Shown: piece after piece, positions 42,948 through 52,253 of the stretch | Position numbering within the stretch: the stretch's first letter is position 1 | Layout of the letters: the number at the start of each line of letters is the position of its first letter | DNA from: Paenibacillus mellifer | GTDB lineage: Bacteria > Bacillota > Bacilli > Paenibacillales > Paenibacillaceae | Assembly: GCF_023195895.1 (NCBI RefSeq) | Contig: NZ_JALPRK010000007.1 | Location: forward strand, 62,001-126,000 | Direction: 5' to 3' | DNA: 64,000 bases | The notes under the pieces: model-generated | What the model was told of the DNA's origin: nothing | Database searches by the model: none | What the model saw: only the letters and a program-made list of their open reading frames with translations | Made by a program: the position numbers and the translations under genes

Positions 42948-45482
42948 ATGGGGATTCAACAATTAGAGAAAGATTTAAGAGAAGCACTGGAACGTCAAGA
43001 GTTCCAACTGTACTATCAGCCAAAATTGGATTTGGCTTCGGGGAAAATCACAGGCGTTGAAGCATTGATCCGATGGGAGCATCCAGAACAAGGACTTCTT
43101 ACTCCAACACAGTTTATTCCACTCGCAGAAGAGACTAATCTGATTTCCCCCATCGGTGAATGGGTGTTGCGAACCGCTTGTACTCAGAGCAAGGCATGGC
43201 AGGATGCAGGTGCCCCAACACTTATAATGGCAGTCAACCTCTCTGTACGTCAATTTTATCAACCTGATTTTGTGGAAAGTGTGGAAAATATTTTGCATGA
43301 GACAGGGCTTGTTCCATCGTATCTGGAGCTTGAAATTACGGAATACATGACGATGGAAATTGTCCGAATTGTTCCAATTCTAAGACAATTAAAAAATCTC
43401 GGTATAAAAATCAGTTTGGATGACTTCGGGATAGGGTATAGTTCCCTGTATAACTTCAAAGAATTGCCGATTGACATTATAAAAATTGATCAATGTTTTG
43501 TGAATAACTGCCTGGTGAACATGAAGGATGCAACGATTGTCAAGGCAATTATTGCTCTGGGGCATGAATTAAATGTGGAGGTCGTTGCTGAAGGAATCGA
43601 ATCGAAAGAGCAATTGATATTTCTCCAACAAAACCTCTGCGATTTAGGGCAAGGTTATTTGTTTAGCAAACCTTTGCCGCCATCGGAATTTCTGGTGGCA
43701 TTCCATCAAATAGAGAAGATTTTTAGTAGAGATGGAATACCTTCAGCATTATTCAGAGAAAAATGGTTACAAGAAGCTTTGCACAAAACAAAGCAGGAAT
43801 TAGCAGTTACGTTGAGATACCAGCAAGGTATGACTTTTAAGTTGACTCGGCATGATGGAAAATTTATTCATACTTTGTGTGATGGTGAATTGTTATATCG
43901 CATGGGTCTAACACCCGAACAAGTCGTAGGAAAGGAGCCTCATGAATTCCTCCCGCTCAATGATGCTGAACGGAAGTCTCAATATTACGAAAGAGCTTGG
44001 GGTGGAGAGGAGAACGTCACTTATGAAGGTCAATACAACGGAATTTGGTATTTGGCTTCCTTACGCCCTATCCATAGAGGGAGACAAGTAGCAGAGGTAA
44101 TCGGCTCGGCTGTCGATATAAGTGATCGTATCAAAAAAGAAAGGGAAGCGTCTCTTCTCACACAATACCTCGTGGAGCAAGAGTCAAAATACCGATTGAT
44201 TGGGGAGAATTCACAAGACCTGATTGCCATCTTGGATACTAATGGTGTATTACAGTACGCTTCGCCATCCCACATTCGGATGTTCGGGGGGGAAGCTTCC
44301 CAATTTGAAGGAAACTACCCTTTCTCTATGGTACACCCCGATGATCTTGCACTCATCAGAGAACGTTGGGATGAAATGATATCCACCAAGACTTCGGTAC
44401 GTCTTGAGTGGCGATTCGTTAAAGTGGACGAGACCTGCATTTGGCTCGAAGGCATAGGGACTCCCATTCTAACGTCCGATGGTAAGATTGATAGCATCTT
44501 AGTAACTGGTCGGGAGATTACAGAACGCAAGATACAGGAATGGAAACTCCGTGAGAGCGAACAACGGTATCGTGATATCTCTGAACGTCTCGCTGAGAGA
44601 GAAGAAAAGTATCGTTTTATTGCCGAAAATACCCAGGATTTAGTCGGTGTCGTGGATATGGAAGGTATAGTTCTATACGCCTCGCCGTCCCATGAATTGG
44701 TCTTGGGGTTTTCGTCCAGCGAATTTGAAGGAAATTCTGCTTTTTATTTCGTTCATCCTGACGATCTTGCGTATGTTAAGAAGCAATTCAATGACATGGT
44801 TACATTAAAATCAACGTTCGATTTTGAGTGGAGGTGTAAAAAAGCAGATGGCAGTTGGGTATATATCGAGACCAGGGGCACTCCTATATTTGATGAAAAT
44901 CGCAAAGTAGTGCAATGCGTGTACGCGTCTCGTGATATTTCGGAACGAAAGAAGGCAGAAGAACTCCTTCTACGAACTGAAAAGCTATTGATAGTAGGTC
45001 AAATGGCTGCAGGGGTTGCACATGAGTTTAGAAATCCTCTAACCTCGATCAAGGAATTCGCCCAGCTGTTACAACAAGGTAACGAAAAACCCGAGTATAT
45101 TGAATTGATTCTATCTGAGGTTGGGAGATTGGAAGCTATAGTATGGGGATTTTTAACACTTGCCAAACCCCAAGCTCCGGAAATGCAGGAAGTTGATGCG
45201 GCGGTTGTTTTACAACAGGAGGTGTTGTTATTCAGTACACACTCCATATTAAACAACATTGAAATTATTGAAGAACACGACTCGGAAGTACCACGTATTT
45301 ACTGCTATGAGAATCAAATCAAGCAAGTAATTATTAACATTCTCCAGAATGCGGTTGACGCTATGCCAAACGGTGGAATCATCAAAACACAGATTCTATG
45401 CCACGATTCAGAATTTATCAAATTTCGATTTGTAGACCAAGGAAGTGGCATTTCATTGGAACGAATTAAATCCATTGGTTAA
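42948..45482 (+). CDS. EAL phosphodiesterase-PAS-histidine kinase, truncated by a nonsense codon
   Basis: An 844-residue cytoplasmic protein. EAL domain (~10-250) with the motifs EALIRW, NLSVRQF, ELEITEY, DDFGIGYSSL, VVAEGIES and GQGYLFSKPLP, all apparently intact for c-di-GMP hydrolysis. Three PAS/PAC units follow (~285-400, ~410-535, ~545-670), then HisKA (~680-745, phospho-His in AHEFRNPLTSIKEF) and the start of HATPase (NILQNAVDAMPNGG, FVDQGSGIS). A TAA at 45480-45482 replaces the expected Glu of the F-box region and removes the ATP-lid G2 part. GGGGGAGG precedes the ATG. No membrane segment. Confidence 0.85.
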   Translation: MGIQQLEKDLREALERQEFQLYYQPKLDLASGKITGVEALIRWEHPEQGLLTPTQFIPLAEETNLISPIGEWVLRTACTQSKAWQDAGAPTLIMAVNLSVRQFYQPDFVESVENILHETGLVPSYLELEITEYMTMEIVRIVPILRQLKNLGIKISLDDFGIGYSSLYNFKELPIDIIKIDQCFVNNCLVNMKDATIVKAIIALGHELNVEVVAEGIESKEQLIFLQQNLCDLGQGYLFSKPLPPSEFLVAFHQIEKIFSRDGIPSALFREKWLQEALHKTKQELAVTLRYQQGMTFKLTRHDGKFIHTLCDGELLYRMGLTPEQVVGKEPHEFLPLNDAERKSQYYERAWGGEENVTYEGQYNGIWYLASLRPIHRGRQVAEVIGSAVDISDRIKKEREASLLTQYLVEQESKYRLIGENSQDLIAILDTNGVLQYASPSHIRMFGGEASQFEGNYPFSMVHPDDLALIRERWDEMISTKTSVRLEWRFVKVDETCIWLEGIGTPILTSDGKIDSILVTGREITERKIQEWKLRESEQRYRDISERLAEREEKYRFIAENTQDLVGVVDMEGIVLYASPSHELVLGFSSSEFEGNSAFYFVHPDDLAYVKKQFNDMVTLKSTFDFEWRCKKADGSWVYIETRGTPIFDENRKVVQCVYASRDISERKKAEELLLRTEKLLIVGQMAAGVAHEFRNPLTSIKEFAQLLQQGNEKPEYIELILSEVGRLEAIVWGFLTLAKPQAPEMQEVDAAVVLQQEVLLFSTHSILNNIEIIEEHDSEVPRIYCYENQIKQVIINILQNAVDAMPNGGIIKTQILCHDSEFIKFRFVDQGSGISLERIKSIG

Positions 45483-45707
45483 CCCTTTTATAGTTCCAAA
45501 GAAAAGGGGACGGGATTAGGCCTAACGGTCAGCAACAAGATTGTCCACGTACACGGAGGGAGTATTCACATCGAAAGCACGGTCAACGAAGGAACCATTG
45601 TTGATGTGATTTTACCCATCAGATACGGACAGAGCTTGCTCCAGGAATCCCAGTTACGGTTGTATTCGTACGTCACCGATCCAAGAATGAATGGCTTGCC
45701 ATTCTGA
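45483..45707 (+). pseudogene. in-frame remainder of the histidine kinase ATPase domain
   Basis: Reading on in the same frame after the TAA gives PFYSSKEKGTGLGLTVSNKI then VHVHGGSIHIES and EGTIVDVILPI, the exact continuation of a HATPase_c domain (F and G2 boxes). One base change (GAA to TAA) explains the break. The gene would otherwise end near 45707. Confidence 0.9.
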
Positions 45708-46310
45708 TCCCTAATATTGAAGAAAAAACTCAAAATTTCACTCGAATCAGAAGCAATTTCCTCGGCCGCTTCTTGTAAAACAATCGGTGTACGCACTTTT
45801 ATTGACTACAAAGTCCTGATTCTTAATGGAATTTTGTCATTCGTCGGTAACCAAAGTTGAGATGATTCATTATAGATTTCATCAATTCGATGCATGATCC
45901 TTAAAGTGGCTATTGTCTTTGCTCTACGCCAATCGGCGAGAGACTGCGTGCTCTTGCGACCCCTTTGTAGACCGAGAGGGGATTAGTAAGCATGTCGGTG
46001 ACTATTGCTGAATATCACCGACATTGTCTGTCCCTAAATTTCTGTGTTGGAAGGGGTAGAGGTGCGAAAAAAGGCCGGTGTGGGTAGGGTGAGGGAATGG
46101 GGAAGATGAAGCCCGATTAGCTTGGTATAGAGCTAATCGGGCCAATTTCATGCCATTTTTTCAAGTCAAGGCTTCGGGTTACCTAAAACGATAATAACAG
46201 TGACAGTAGTGTTAGTATGACTTGGAGTCACCCACATGTGAAGAATGCAAAGAAATTAATGTTAATGTAATCGAGCATGTGAAAGGTTACATTCAAAGAA
46301 AGGTTCAAAA
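45708..46310. other. intergenic stretch with one hairpin
   Basis: No confident gene. A minus-strand frame near 45815-45950 reads QSLADWRRAKTIATLRIMHR but has no start and is not recognised. A perfect 12-bp stem GCCCGATTAGCT/AGCTAATCGGGC lies at 46111-46142. Confidence 0.5.
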
Positions 46311-46348
46311 AAAGGGCATCCCGCAAAGGTCCGGTCGGGATGCCCTTT
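46311..46348 (-). terminator. terminator of the hxl operon
   Basis: AAAGGGCATCCCG (46311-46323) pairs with CGGGATGCCCTTT (46336-46348), with A/T-runs on both sides, just after the short-chain dehydrogenase stop. Confidence 0.85.
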
Positions 46349-46364
46349 CTGTGTATGCCGGTGA

Positions 46365-47081
46365 TTATTGCGGGTTGGTCGTGAGAATGCCCGCGGTTTT
46401 TAAAACGACGCGCGACGGCAGCGTGAGGGCCGCGATCGCCAGCTGCGCCACGTCCTCGGGCTGCATCATCCGCTCCTCCGGGCCGACCGGCAAGCCCGTC
46501 CTGACGGCGAGTTCCGTGTTCACGGTGCTCGGCGTCAAGGCGGCGACCCGGATGTTGGACTTGCGGACCTCATGGAAGAGGGATTCCGTCAGGCCCATCA
46601 CGGCGAATTTAGACGCGCAGTAGGCTGAACCCGTCGCGAAGCCGCGTTCTCCGGCCGTGGACGCGACATTGACGATGTCGCCGGACTTGCGCTCCAGCAT
46701 CGTTGGCAGCACGGCGCGTGTAACGTAGTACGTCCCCATCAGGTTGACCTGAACGATATGCTGCCACTCCTCGGGATCCATGTCCGTCACGGTACCGAAC
46801 GTCGCCGTTCCCGCGTTGTTGATCAGGATGTTGACGGTGCCGAGCTCGCCGATCAAGCGGGCGACAGCCGCTTCGACCTCGCCGCGGTTGCCGACGTCGG
46901 CCATCGCGATGGCGGCGTCGACGCCGTACGTCTCCTTCAGCTCTTTCTGCGCGCGTTCCAGGTCTGGCGCGGAACGCGCCATCAGGCCCGGACGCACGCC
47001 TTCCTGCGCGAGGGCGCGGGCGACCGCGAGTCCGATCCCCTTACCCGCGCCTGTAATAATAGCCGTTTTACCTTTGAGCAT
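46365..47081 (-). CDS. short-chain dehydrogenase (FabG-like)
   Basis: A 238-residue classical SDR: cofactor motif TGAGKGIGLAVA, NNAG at ~90, catalytic Ser in VNVASTAGERG and SAYCASKFAVMGL (Y-x3-K). NADP preference is suggested by ARSAPD after the second strand. It is the third gene of the hxlA-hxlB operon, 22 bases after hxlB. In the B. subtilis operon no SDR follows, so it may add an alcohol/aldehyde step. High GC compared with the flanks. Confidence 0.85.
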   Translation of the reverse strand: MLKGKTAIITGAGKGIGLAVARALAQEGVRPGLMARSAPDLERAQKELKETYGVDAAIAMADVGNRGEVEAAVARLIGELGTVNILINNAGTATFGTVTDMDPEEWQHIVQVNLMGTYYVTRAVLPTMLERKSGDIVNVASTAGERGFATGSAYCASKFAVMGLTESLFHEVRKSNIRVAALTPSTVNTELAVRTGLPVGPEERMMQPEDVAQLAIAALTLPSRVVLKTAGILTTNPQ

Positions 47082-47103
47082 GCTTGCCTTTCCCTCCTGT
47101 CCG

Positions 47104-47667
47104 TTATTCCAGATTCGCGTGATTGCCGTACATCTTGCCGGAGTTCTGGCGCTGCGATTCCATGATCCGAAGGATGACGGCGTCTAGTACAACCAGAAGC
47201 GTCTGCTCGAACAACGATCCCATCGGCTGCACCGTCAAATCCCTGCCGGACGCCTGGTCCTTCGGCGCTCCCGGCAGCTGGACGACGATGTCGGCCCGCG
47301 CTCCGATCGTCGACTGCGGTTGGATGGTGAGTGCGGCGACGTCCGCATCCAGCGCCTTCGCCTTTTCGGCCATGCTGATCAAGGTCTGCGTCTCGCCCGA
47401 ACCGGAGCCGATCAGCAACAGGTCACCCATAGTAATACCTGGTGTTACCGTCTCGCCCACGACATGGGCTTGCAGCCCCAGATGCATCAGGCGCATCGCG
47501 AAAGCCTTCATCATGAGGCCGGAGCGTCCCGCCCCCGCCACAAATATGTGTCCGGCCCCGAGAATCGCTTCCGTCAGCCGTTCGCCGGCGTCTTCTGTGA
47601 GCAGCGATGCGGCATGCTCGAGCTCTTGCACGATATGCGCCGCATGGCGCTTGATGGACAGCGCCAT
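47104..47667 (-). CDS. hxlB: 6-phospho-3-hexuloisomerase
   Basis: A 187-residue SIS-domain isomerase that turns hexulose-6-phosphate into fructose-6-phosphate, the second step of the ribulose monophosphate pathway. Motifs are IFVAGAGRSGLMMKAFAMRL, GSGSGETQTLISMA (sugar-phosphate Ser loop) and PMGSLFEQTLLVVLD. It starts 3 bases after hxlA and is coexpressed with it for formaldehyde fixation. Confidence 0.95.
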   Translation of the reverse strand: MALSIKRHAAHIVQELEHAASLLTEDAGERLTEAILGAGHIFVAGAGRSGLMMKAFAMRLMHLGLQAHVVGETVTPGITMGDLLLIGSGSGETQTLISMAEKAKALDADVAALTIQPQSTIGARADIVVQLPGAPKDQASGRDLTVQPMGSLFEQTLLVVLDAVILRIMESQRQNSGKMYGNHANLE

Positions 47668-47670
47668 CGC

Positions 47671-48303
47671 TTAACGCGCCGAAATCAGCCGCTTAATTTC
47701 GGCCGCCGCGGCACGCTTGTCCGCCTGGCCCGTAATGCCGCCGCCGACGATGACCAGATCCGGGGACGCCTCGATGACTTCCGGCAGCGTGGCGAGCTTG
47801 ATCCCGCCTGCAATCGCCGTCTTGGCGTTCTTCACGACGTTTTTGATCACGCGAAGCTGTTCGAAGGAATTCTCGCCCTCCGCCTGTAAATCATATCCGG
47901 TATGCACGCAGATGTAATCAACGCCGAGCGCATCGACTTCGCGCGCGCGTTCCTCCAGGTTTTTCACGTTGATCATGTCGACCAGAATTTTCTTGCCGTG
48001 CTTGCGGCTTTCCTCCACCGCGCCGCGGATGGTGGAATCGTCGGTCGCGCCCAGCACCGTGATGATGTCGGCCCCGGCTTCGGAAGCCTTCATGACCTCG
48101 TAAGCGCCCGCGTCCATGATTTTTAGATCGGCCAGCACGTCCAGATTCGGGAACGCCTCCTTGATTTCCTTCACGGCGAGAAGCCCTTCGTTAATGACGA
48201 CCGGAGTGCCGATCTCGACGATATCGATATATTCCTGTACTTCCTTGACGACTTCCTTGGCTTCCTGGATGTTCACCAGATCGAGTGCAAGCTGAAGTTT
48301 CAT
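47671..48303 (-). CDS. hxlA: 3-hexulose-6-phosphate synthase
   Basis: A 210-residue (beta/alpha)8 enzyme of the OMP decarboxylase superfamily that condenses formaldehyde with ribulose-5-phosphate. Signatures: LQLALDLVNIQEAKEVV, VDIVEIGTPVVINEG, VLADLKIMDAGAYEV (K and D catalytic) and VIVGGGITGQADK. It is divergent from hxlR with HxlR-type repeats between them. Confidence 0.95.
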   Translation of the reverse strand: MKLQLALDLVNIQEAKEVVKEVQEYIDIVEIGTPVVINEGLLAVKEIKEAFPNLDVLADLKIMDAGAYEVMKASEAGADIITVLGATDDSTIRGAVEESRKHGKKILVDMINVKNLEERAREVDALGVDYICVHTGYDLQAEGENSFEQLRVIKNVVKNAKTAIAGGIKLATLPEVIEASPDLVIVGGGITGQADKRAAAAEIKRLISAR

Positions 48304-48332
48304 GATGAATGAGTGCCTCCTTTGAGTGTGAA

Positions 48333-48432
48333 TATACTAAGTATGCGCTAGGCTGAACTTAATTATAAGGAGAAGGTATCAAAACTGGAAGTAGGCACAA
48401 TTTTGTTATATAGTGTCTAAAAGTATACTAAG
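48333..48432. promoter_or_regulatory. HxlR binding region with two TATACTAAG repeats
   Basis: TATACTAAG occurs at 48333-48341 and 48424-48432 in direct orientation in the hxlA/hxlR divergent region. B. subtilis HxlR binds two sites there; these repeats are the obvious equivalents. Confidence 0.65.
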
Positions 48433-48453
48433 GTGTAGGAGGCGGACTGCAGC

Positions 48454-48816
48454 ATGAGCAGAAATGAAGACAAGGTATTCAATTGCGAGAAAGAACTGAC
48501 GCTCTCCATTATCGGCGGCAAGTGGAAAATGATCATCATGTGGCACCTTGGAAAAGAGGGCACCAAACGGTTCAGCGAGCTTAAATCGCTGATTCCGGAC
48601 ATCACGCAGCGCATGCTGACGACGCAACTGCGGGAGCTGGAAGACGACGGCATCGTGAACCGAATAGTGTATCCCGTCGTGCCGCCTAAAGTGGAATACA
48701 GTCTGACGCCCCGCGGCGAGAGCCTGATTCCCATTCTGGATCTGATGTACGAGTGGGGAAAGGACTATATCGCGGATATGGGAGAGCAGGTAACGATTCG
48801 CGGCACCGAGAGGTGA
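48454..48816 (+). CDS. hxlR: HxlR formaldehyde-responsive activator
   Basis: A 120-residue winged-helix HxlR-family protein. The N-terminal Cys in [18 protein letters not shown] is the conserved formaldehyde/aldehyde-sensing Cys. [24 protein letters not shown]. It is divergent from hxlA and expected to activate it. The start follows AGGAGG at a spacing of about 10. Confidence 0.9.
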   Translation: MSRNEDKVFNCEKELTLSIIGGKWKMIIMWHLGKEGTKRFSELKSLIPDITQRMLTTQLRELEDDGIVNRIVYPVVPPKVEYSLTPRGESLIPILDLMYEWGKDYIADMGEQVTIRGTER

Positions 48817-49108
48817 ACGGCGGAAGGCGAGCTCGGTTAGTAGCAGCAATATTAGGGAGTCATTAAGAGTGGTTTTTGGGTGTTATTTTTTATCAGGCAT
48901 GGAGTTAATGCTCCAAATTTTGCATACTCGGAGTGAAACACATGTCTACTGTAATTGAAAAGTTACTAAAAACTGATGAGGATATTAAAATAGATATTAT
49001 TAAGGACTTTGTGTCTGATCTATGAAGGAAGTAAGTGTTCAAAAACTAGTCAATAAATACGGTAAAGATGAGTTCGTAAAAATGCAAAAAATTTAGAAAT
49101 AATAACTA

Positions 49109-49140
49109 GGCACAACCTTCATTTAAACGAAGGTTGTGCC
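49109..49140. terminator. terminator hairpin in a degraded stretch
   Basis: GGCACAACCTTC pairs with GAAGGTTGTGCC around ATTTAAAC. The stretch 48817-49217 otherwise holds only two tiny frames (48942-49025 and 49022-49096, overlapping ATGA) that I do not trust. Confidence 0.6.
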
Positions 49141-49217
49141 TTCTCTGATACTGGTTATTATCGTGGGATACGCCCGCCTTAGGCACATGTTATAGTATTT
49201 CGAGGAAGGTGGCATTT

Positions 49218-49376
49218 TTGGAAAGAAAGAAAAGTGCCGTTGGGTATATCCGGGTATCACGTGGTGATACGGGGAACCGTACCACAAAAGAAGTAAACTT
49301 TTTGGCATTACATGCTTGCGGGGCGAAGAAAGTCGCCCCCCGAAGAGGAACTATGCTTAACTTACATAATGGTTAA
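49218..49376 (+). pseudogene. serine recombinase N-terminal scrap
   Basis: TTG at 49218 with GAGGAAGGTGG upstream. Encodes ERKKSAVGYIRVSRGDTGN, the resolvase catalytic start (YxRVS), then unrelated residues to a stop at residue 52. The rest of the recombinase is missing. 49377-49681 has no gene. Confidence 0.6.
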
Positions 49377-49681
49377 TCTCGAGGAACTACATACCTAGAT
49401 AATCTGATGACTTTACTAACCTCAGCTGCTTAAGATGGTCTAATCACAGCTACATCGACAAATTCCTTACACTTAAATTATTTTTGATTATCACCTCGGC
49501 ATATCTAACACCAAATAAATCCACTACTCCCTTAGGCTACATATAGTATTGTTGTTTGACTCAAACCACATCTCAAAACGTTATGCGGTTTTGAAATACA
49601 AATTGCAGGTCGTATGATTTTTCGATTACAGGGCAAGATATTAACCACATGATTTTGATTACTTTAATAATGGAGAAGACT

Positions 49682-51139
49682 ATGGTTGAAAAATACGACC
49701 CTCAAATAAAAAATCATCAAATGTCCACATGGCTTGATGAATTAAAACAGAAATTAAACCATATGGATGATGCCGAAGTCGTTGAACACAGAATGGGTAC
49801 CAGTGCTTCAGTCCATCTTGTATACATAAAAACGTTAATAGATCAAGAGCGTTTAAACGAGGCGATTATTCAGCCACTTCATCGTTGTGCTGACAAGTCG
49901 CTTTCTTCATGCATAGCCAATGCTAAAGTTTCGGAAATTATATCGATCGAAGATGCTGAGCAAAAAATAATGCAAGGATTTATTCTTCTAAACGATTCAG
50001 TCAACGATCAATGGTTAGGCGTCCAACTGGAAAATCCTTTGGGTCGGGCAATTCAATCTTCCCAAACGGAAACTGTTATATATGGAGCGAAAGACAGTTT
50101 CAGCGAACAAATCGATAAAAACATTACAATGTTACGCAGGCGTTTGCCTATAACGACATTAAAAACGGAAAGCTTCACTGTCGGTTCACTGAGTAAAACG
50201 AAAGTTGTGTTACTGTACATAGACGGATTAATTAATCCGGAATTTGTTTCCCTTGCAAGAAAGAAAATTGAAAGTGTGGATTTCGATCAGTTTTTAGACT
50301 CCGCTCAGCTTGCAGCTTTTATGGAAGATCATCATCATACGGTCTTTCCACAGTTACTACAAACGGATCGGCCGGATTCCTGCGCCTACGCCTTAGGTGA
50401 GGGAAAGCTGACGCTATTGGTCTCCAATTCACCGTTTGCCTTAATTGCTCCCATTACTTTTTTTCATTTATTCCAATCGCCTGAAGACTACTTCCTTCGT
50501 TGGCCGGTAGCCAGTTTTTTACGTTTAATCCGGTACGGAAGTTTTATTGTTTCTTTGACGATGATTCCTTTTTATGTTGCATTAACGACATTTCATTACC
50601 AAATGGTTCCGCTGCCGATTCTCTTCGTATTATTGGAATCGAGAAGCAAATTGCCCTTTACTCCGTTTGCGGAAGGATTTTTCATGATCGTAACGCTGGA
50701 AATCATCAAAGAAGCAAGTTTGCGAATGCCGACCAAAACCAGTCAAACGTTAGGGGTTATCGGTGGTATCGTCATTGGACAAGCGGCTGTAGAAGCAGGC
50801 TTTGCAAGTAAAGTATTAATTGTTTTGATGGGTATATCCGCTATTGCTTTCTTTTTAGTTCCCAATTATCAAATGACAAAATCCATGGTTCTGATGCAAG
50901 TGTTTCTTCTTATCCTTGCATCGTTTCTTGGGTTGCCGGGAATCGTGATCGGGCTGATCGGGATTCTTGCACATCTCCATGGATTAACGTCATTAGGTCA
51001 ACCTTATTTAGCGCCGATTGCTCCTTTTTATGGGAAGGATTGGATCGACCTCTTTATCCGCGGCCCATTAATTTGGATGAAAACGCGTCCGGGTTATCTA
51101 AAACCACTACGGAAATGGCGGCAGGAGATGAAGAAATGA
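49682..51139 (+). CDS. gerAA: spore germinant receptor subunit A (GerAA family)
   Basis: A ~485-residue GerA subunit. A soluble N-terminal domain (~1-240) is followed by membrane helices. Family motifs: ENPLGRAIQSSQTETVIYGA, DSFSEQIDKNITMLRRRLP, PVASFLRLIRYGSFIVSLT and GVIGGIVIGQAAVEAG. With the B and C subunits it forms the inner-membrane nutrient receptor of spores. The ATG at 49682 follows GGAGAAG. Ligand unknown. The symbol denotes family position, not proven orthology. Confidence 0.9.
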   Translation: MVEKYDPQIKNHQMSTWLDELKQKLNHMDDAEVVEHRMGTSASVHLVYIKTLIDQERLNEAIIQPLHRCADKSLSSCIANAKVSEIISIEDAEQKIMQGFILLNDSVNDQWLGVQLENPLGRAIQSSQTETVIYGAKDSFSEQIDKNITMLRRRLPITTLKTESFTVGSLSKTKVVLLYIDGLINPEFVSLARKKIESVDFDQFLDSAQLAAFMEDHHHTVFPQLLQTDRPDSCAYALGEGKLTLLVSNSPFALIAPITFFHLFQSPEDYFLRWPVASFLRLIRYGSFIVSLTMIPFYVALTTFHYQMVPLPILFVLLESRSKLPFTPFAEGFFMIVTLEIIKEASLRMPTKTSQTLGVIGGIVIGQAAVEAGFASKVLIVLMGISAIAFFLVPNYQMTKSMVLMQVFLLILASFLGLPGIVIGLIGILAHLHGLTSLGQPYLAPIAPFYGKDWIDLFIRGPLIWMKTRPGYLKPLRKWRQEMKK

Positions 51140-52251
51140 AGACTTTATCCTTATACAATCGAACTTCCACCCTTGGTGGCATCTATTTCCTTTTATTGGT
51201 TAATCGCACGCAAATGCATTATTTTATTTTAATCATGCCGGTTTATTTGGTTCATTCGTATATGGTTTGGGGAATTGTCGTCATGGGGCTGCTGTCCCAA
51301 CTTAATTTGATGATGCTGTCCAAATGGTTTACTTCCAGTTATGCAACGAAAGGCTATCAAGGATTTGTACAGCTTTTCGGGAAACGGATGGTTCAAATTT
51401 TCGCAATACTTGGTTTTTTGATCATATTGTTAAAAATTTCAATCATCACACTGGGATACGTTGAAATGCTCCATAGTTTTATTTATCCATCAATGAATAA
51501 AAAGTGGCTGGTCCTAATGATTCTTTTGATCAGCTTATTTGTGGCTTCACATGGAATGGAGAAAACATTGCGTTTTGTTGTCATCGCCTTTCTTTGCGGG
51601 GCTTGGATCTTAATCGTGTTTATTCCTTTTTTCTTTCCGCCGATTGCAAATTACCGCGATTTGTATCCTTTCATACCCACCGAATGGTCAGGACAATCAT
51701 GGCAGGGTTTGTTGTTTATTTGGTCGGCATTTTCCGGTCCAGTATATTTGGCCTTTATGGTTCCATGGTTAAGCTCCAATAAAAAAATATCGAAATATCT
51801 TGTCATTGGAAACATGCTGACGATCATGGAATATTCATTATTGTTCATTGCTTCAGTATTGTTTTACGGTTCGAACTTCTTAAGCAAGATCAATTTTCCG
51901 GTAGTATATATGGGAAGCTACATTCAAACGAGCGGTTTAGAACGAATCGATTACATCCTTATCTCTTTTCATATGTTTAATTATGTGTTTGACATTTCAA
52001 TTCTTCTGTTGTGTCTTTATGGAGCCGGAAGAGTCTTTATGAGAAAAATGAACGAACGCACGACTCGGATCGGATTATTGTCGAGTTGGTTCGTCATTTT
52101 GATAAGCATCATCATAATGGATCAATGGTTATGGGAAACGGTTCCGGGTCAAAAGATGTTACTGAACATTCAAATCTGGCTCGGCGCATTCATTTATTTA
52201 CTTGTTCCTACGATCCTTTTCACTGTGGTTAAACGAAAGGAGAGTATGTAG
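51136..52251 (+). CDS. gerAB: spore germinant receptor subunit B (GerAB family)
   Basis: A ~371-residue APC-fold membrane protein with ten helices, the presumed germinant-binding subunit. Typical features: LGGIYFLLLVNRTQMHYFIL at the start and GWILIVFIPFF-like helices later. The ATG (51136) overlaps the TGA of the A subunit as ATGA. The longer frame from 51040 is not used. Confidence 0.9.
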   Translation: MKTLSLYNRTSTLGGIYFLLLVNRTQMHYFILIMPVYLVHSYMVWGIVVMGLLSQLNLMMLSKWFTSSYATKGYQGFVQLFGKRMVQIFAILGFLIILLKISIITLGYVEMLHSFIYPSMNKKWLVLMILLISLFVASHGMEKTLRFVVIAFLCGAWILIVFIPFFFPPIANYRDLYPFIPTEWSGQSWQGLLFIWSAFSGPVYLAFMVPWLSSNKKISKYLVIGNMLTIMEYSLLFIASVLFYGSNFLSKINFPVVYMGSYIQTSGLERIDYILISFHMFNYVFDISILLLCLYGAGRVFMRKMNERTTRIGLLSSWFVILISIIIMDQWLWETVPGQKMLLNIQIWLGAFIYLLVPTILFTVVKRKESM

Positions 52252-52253
52252 GC

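Noticed and set aside
46758..48126. Several plus-strand ORFs of 74-189 residues over the SDR-hxlB-hxlA genes
   Set aside because: High-GC antisense shadows of three clear genes.
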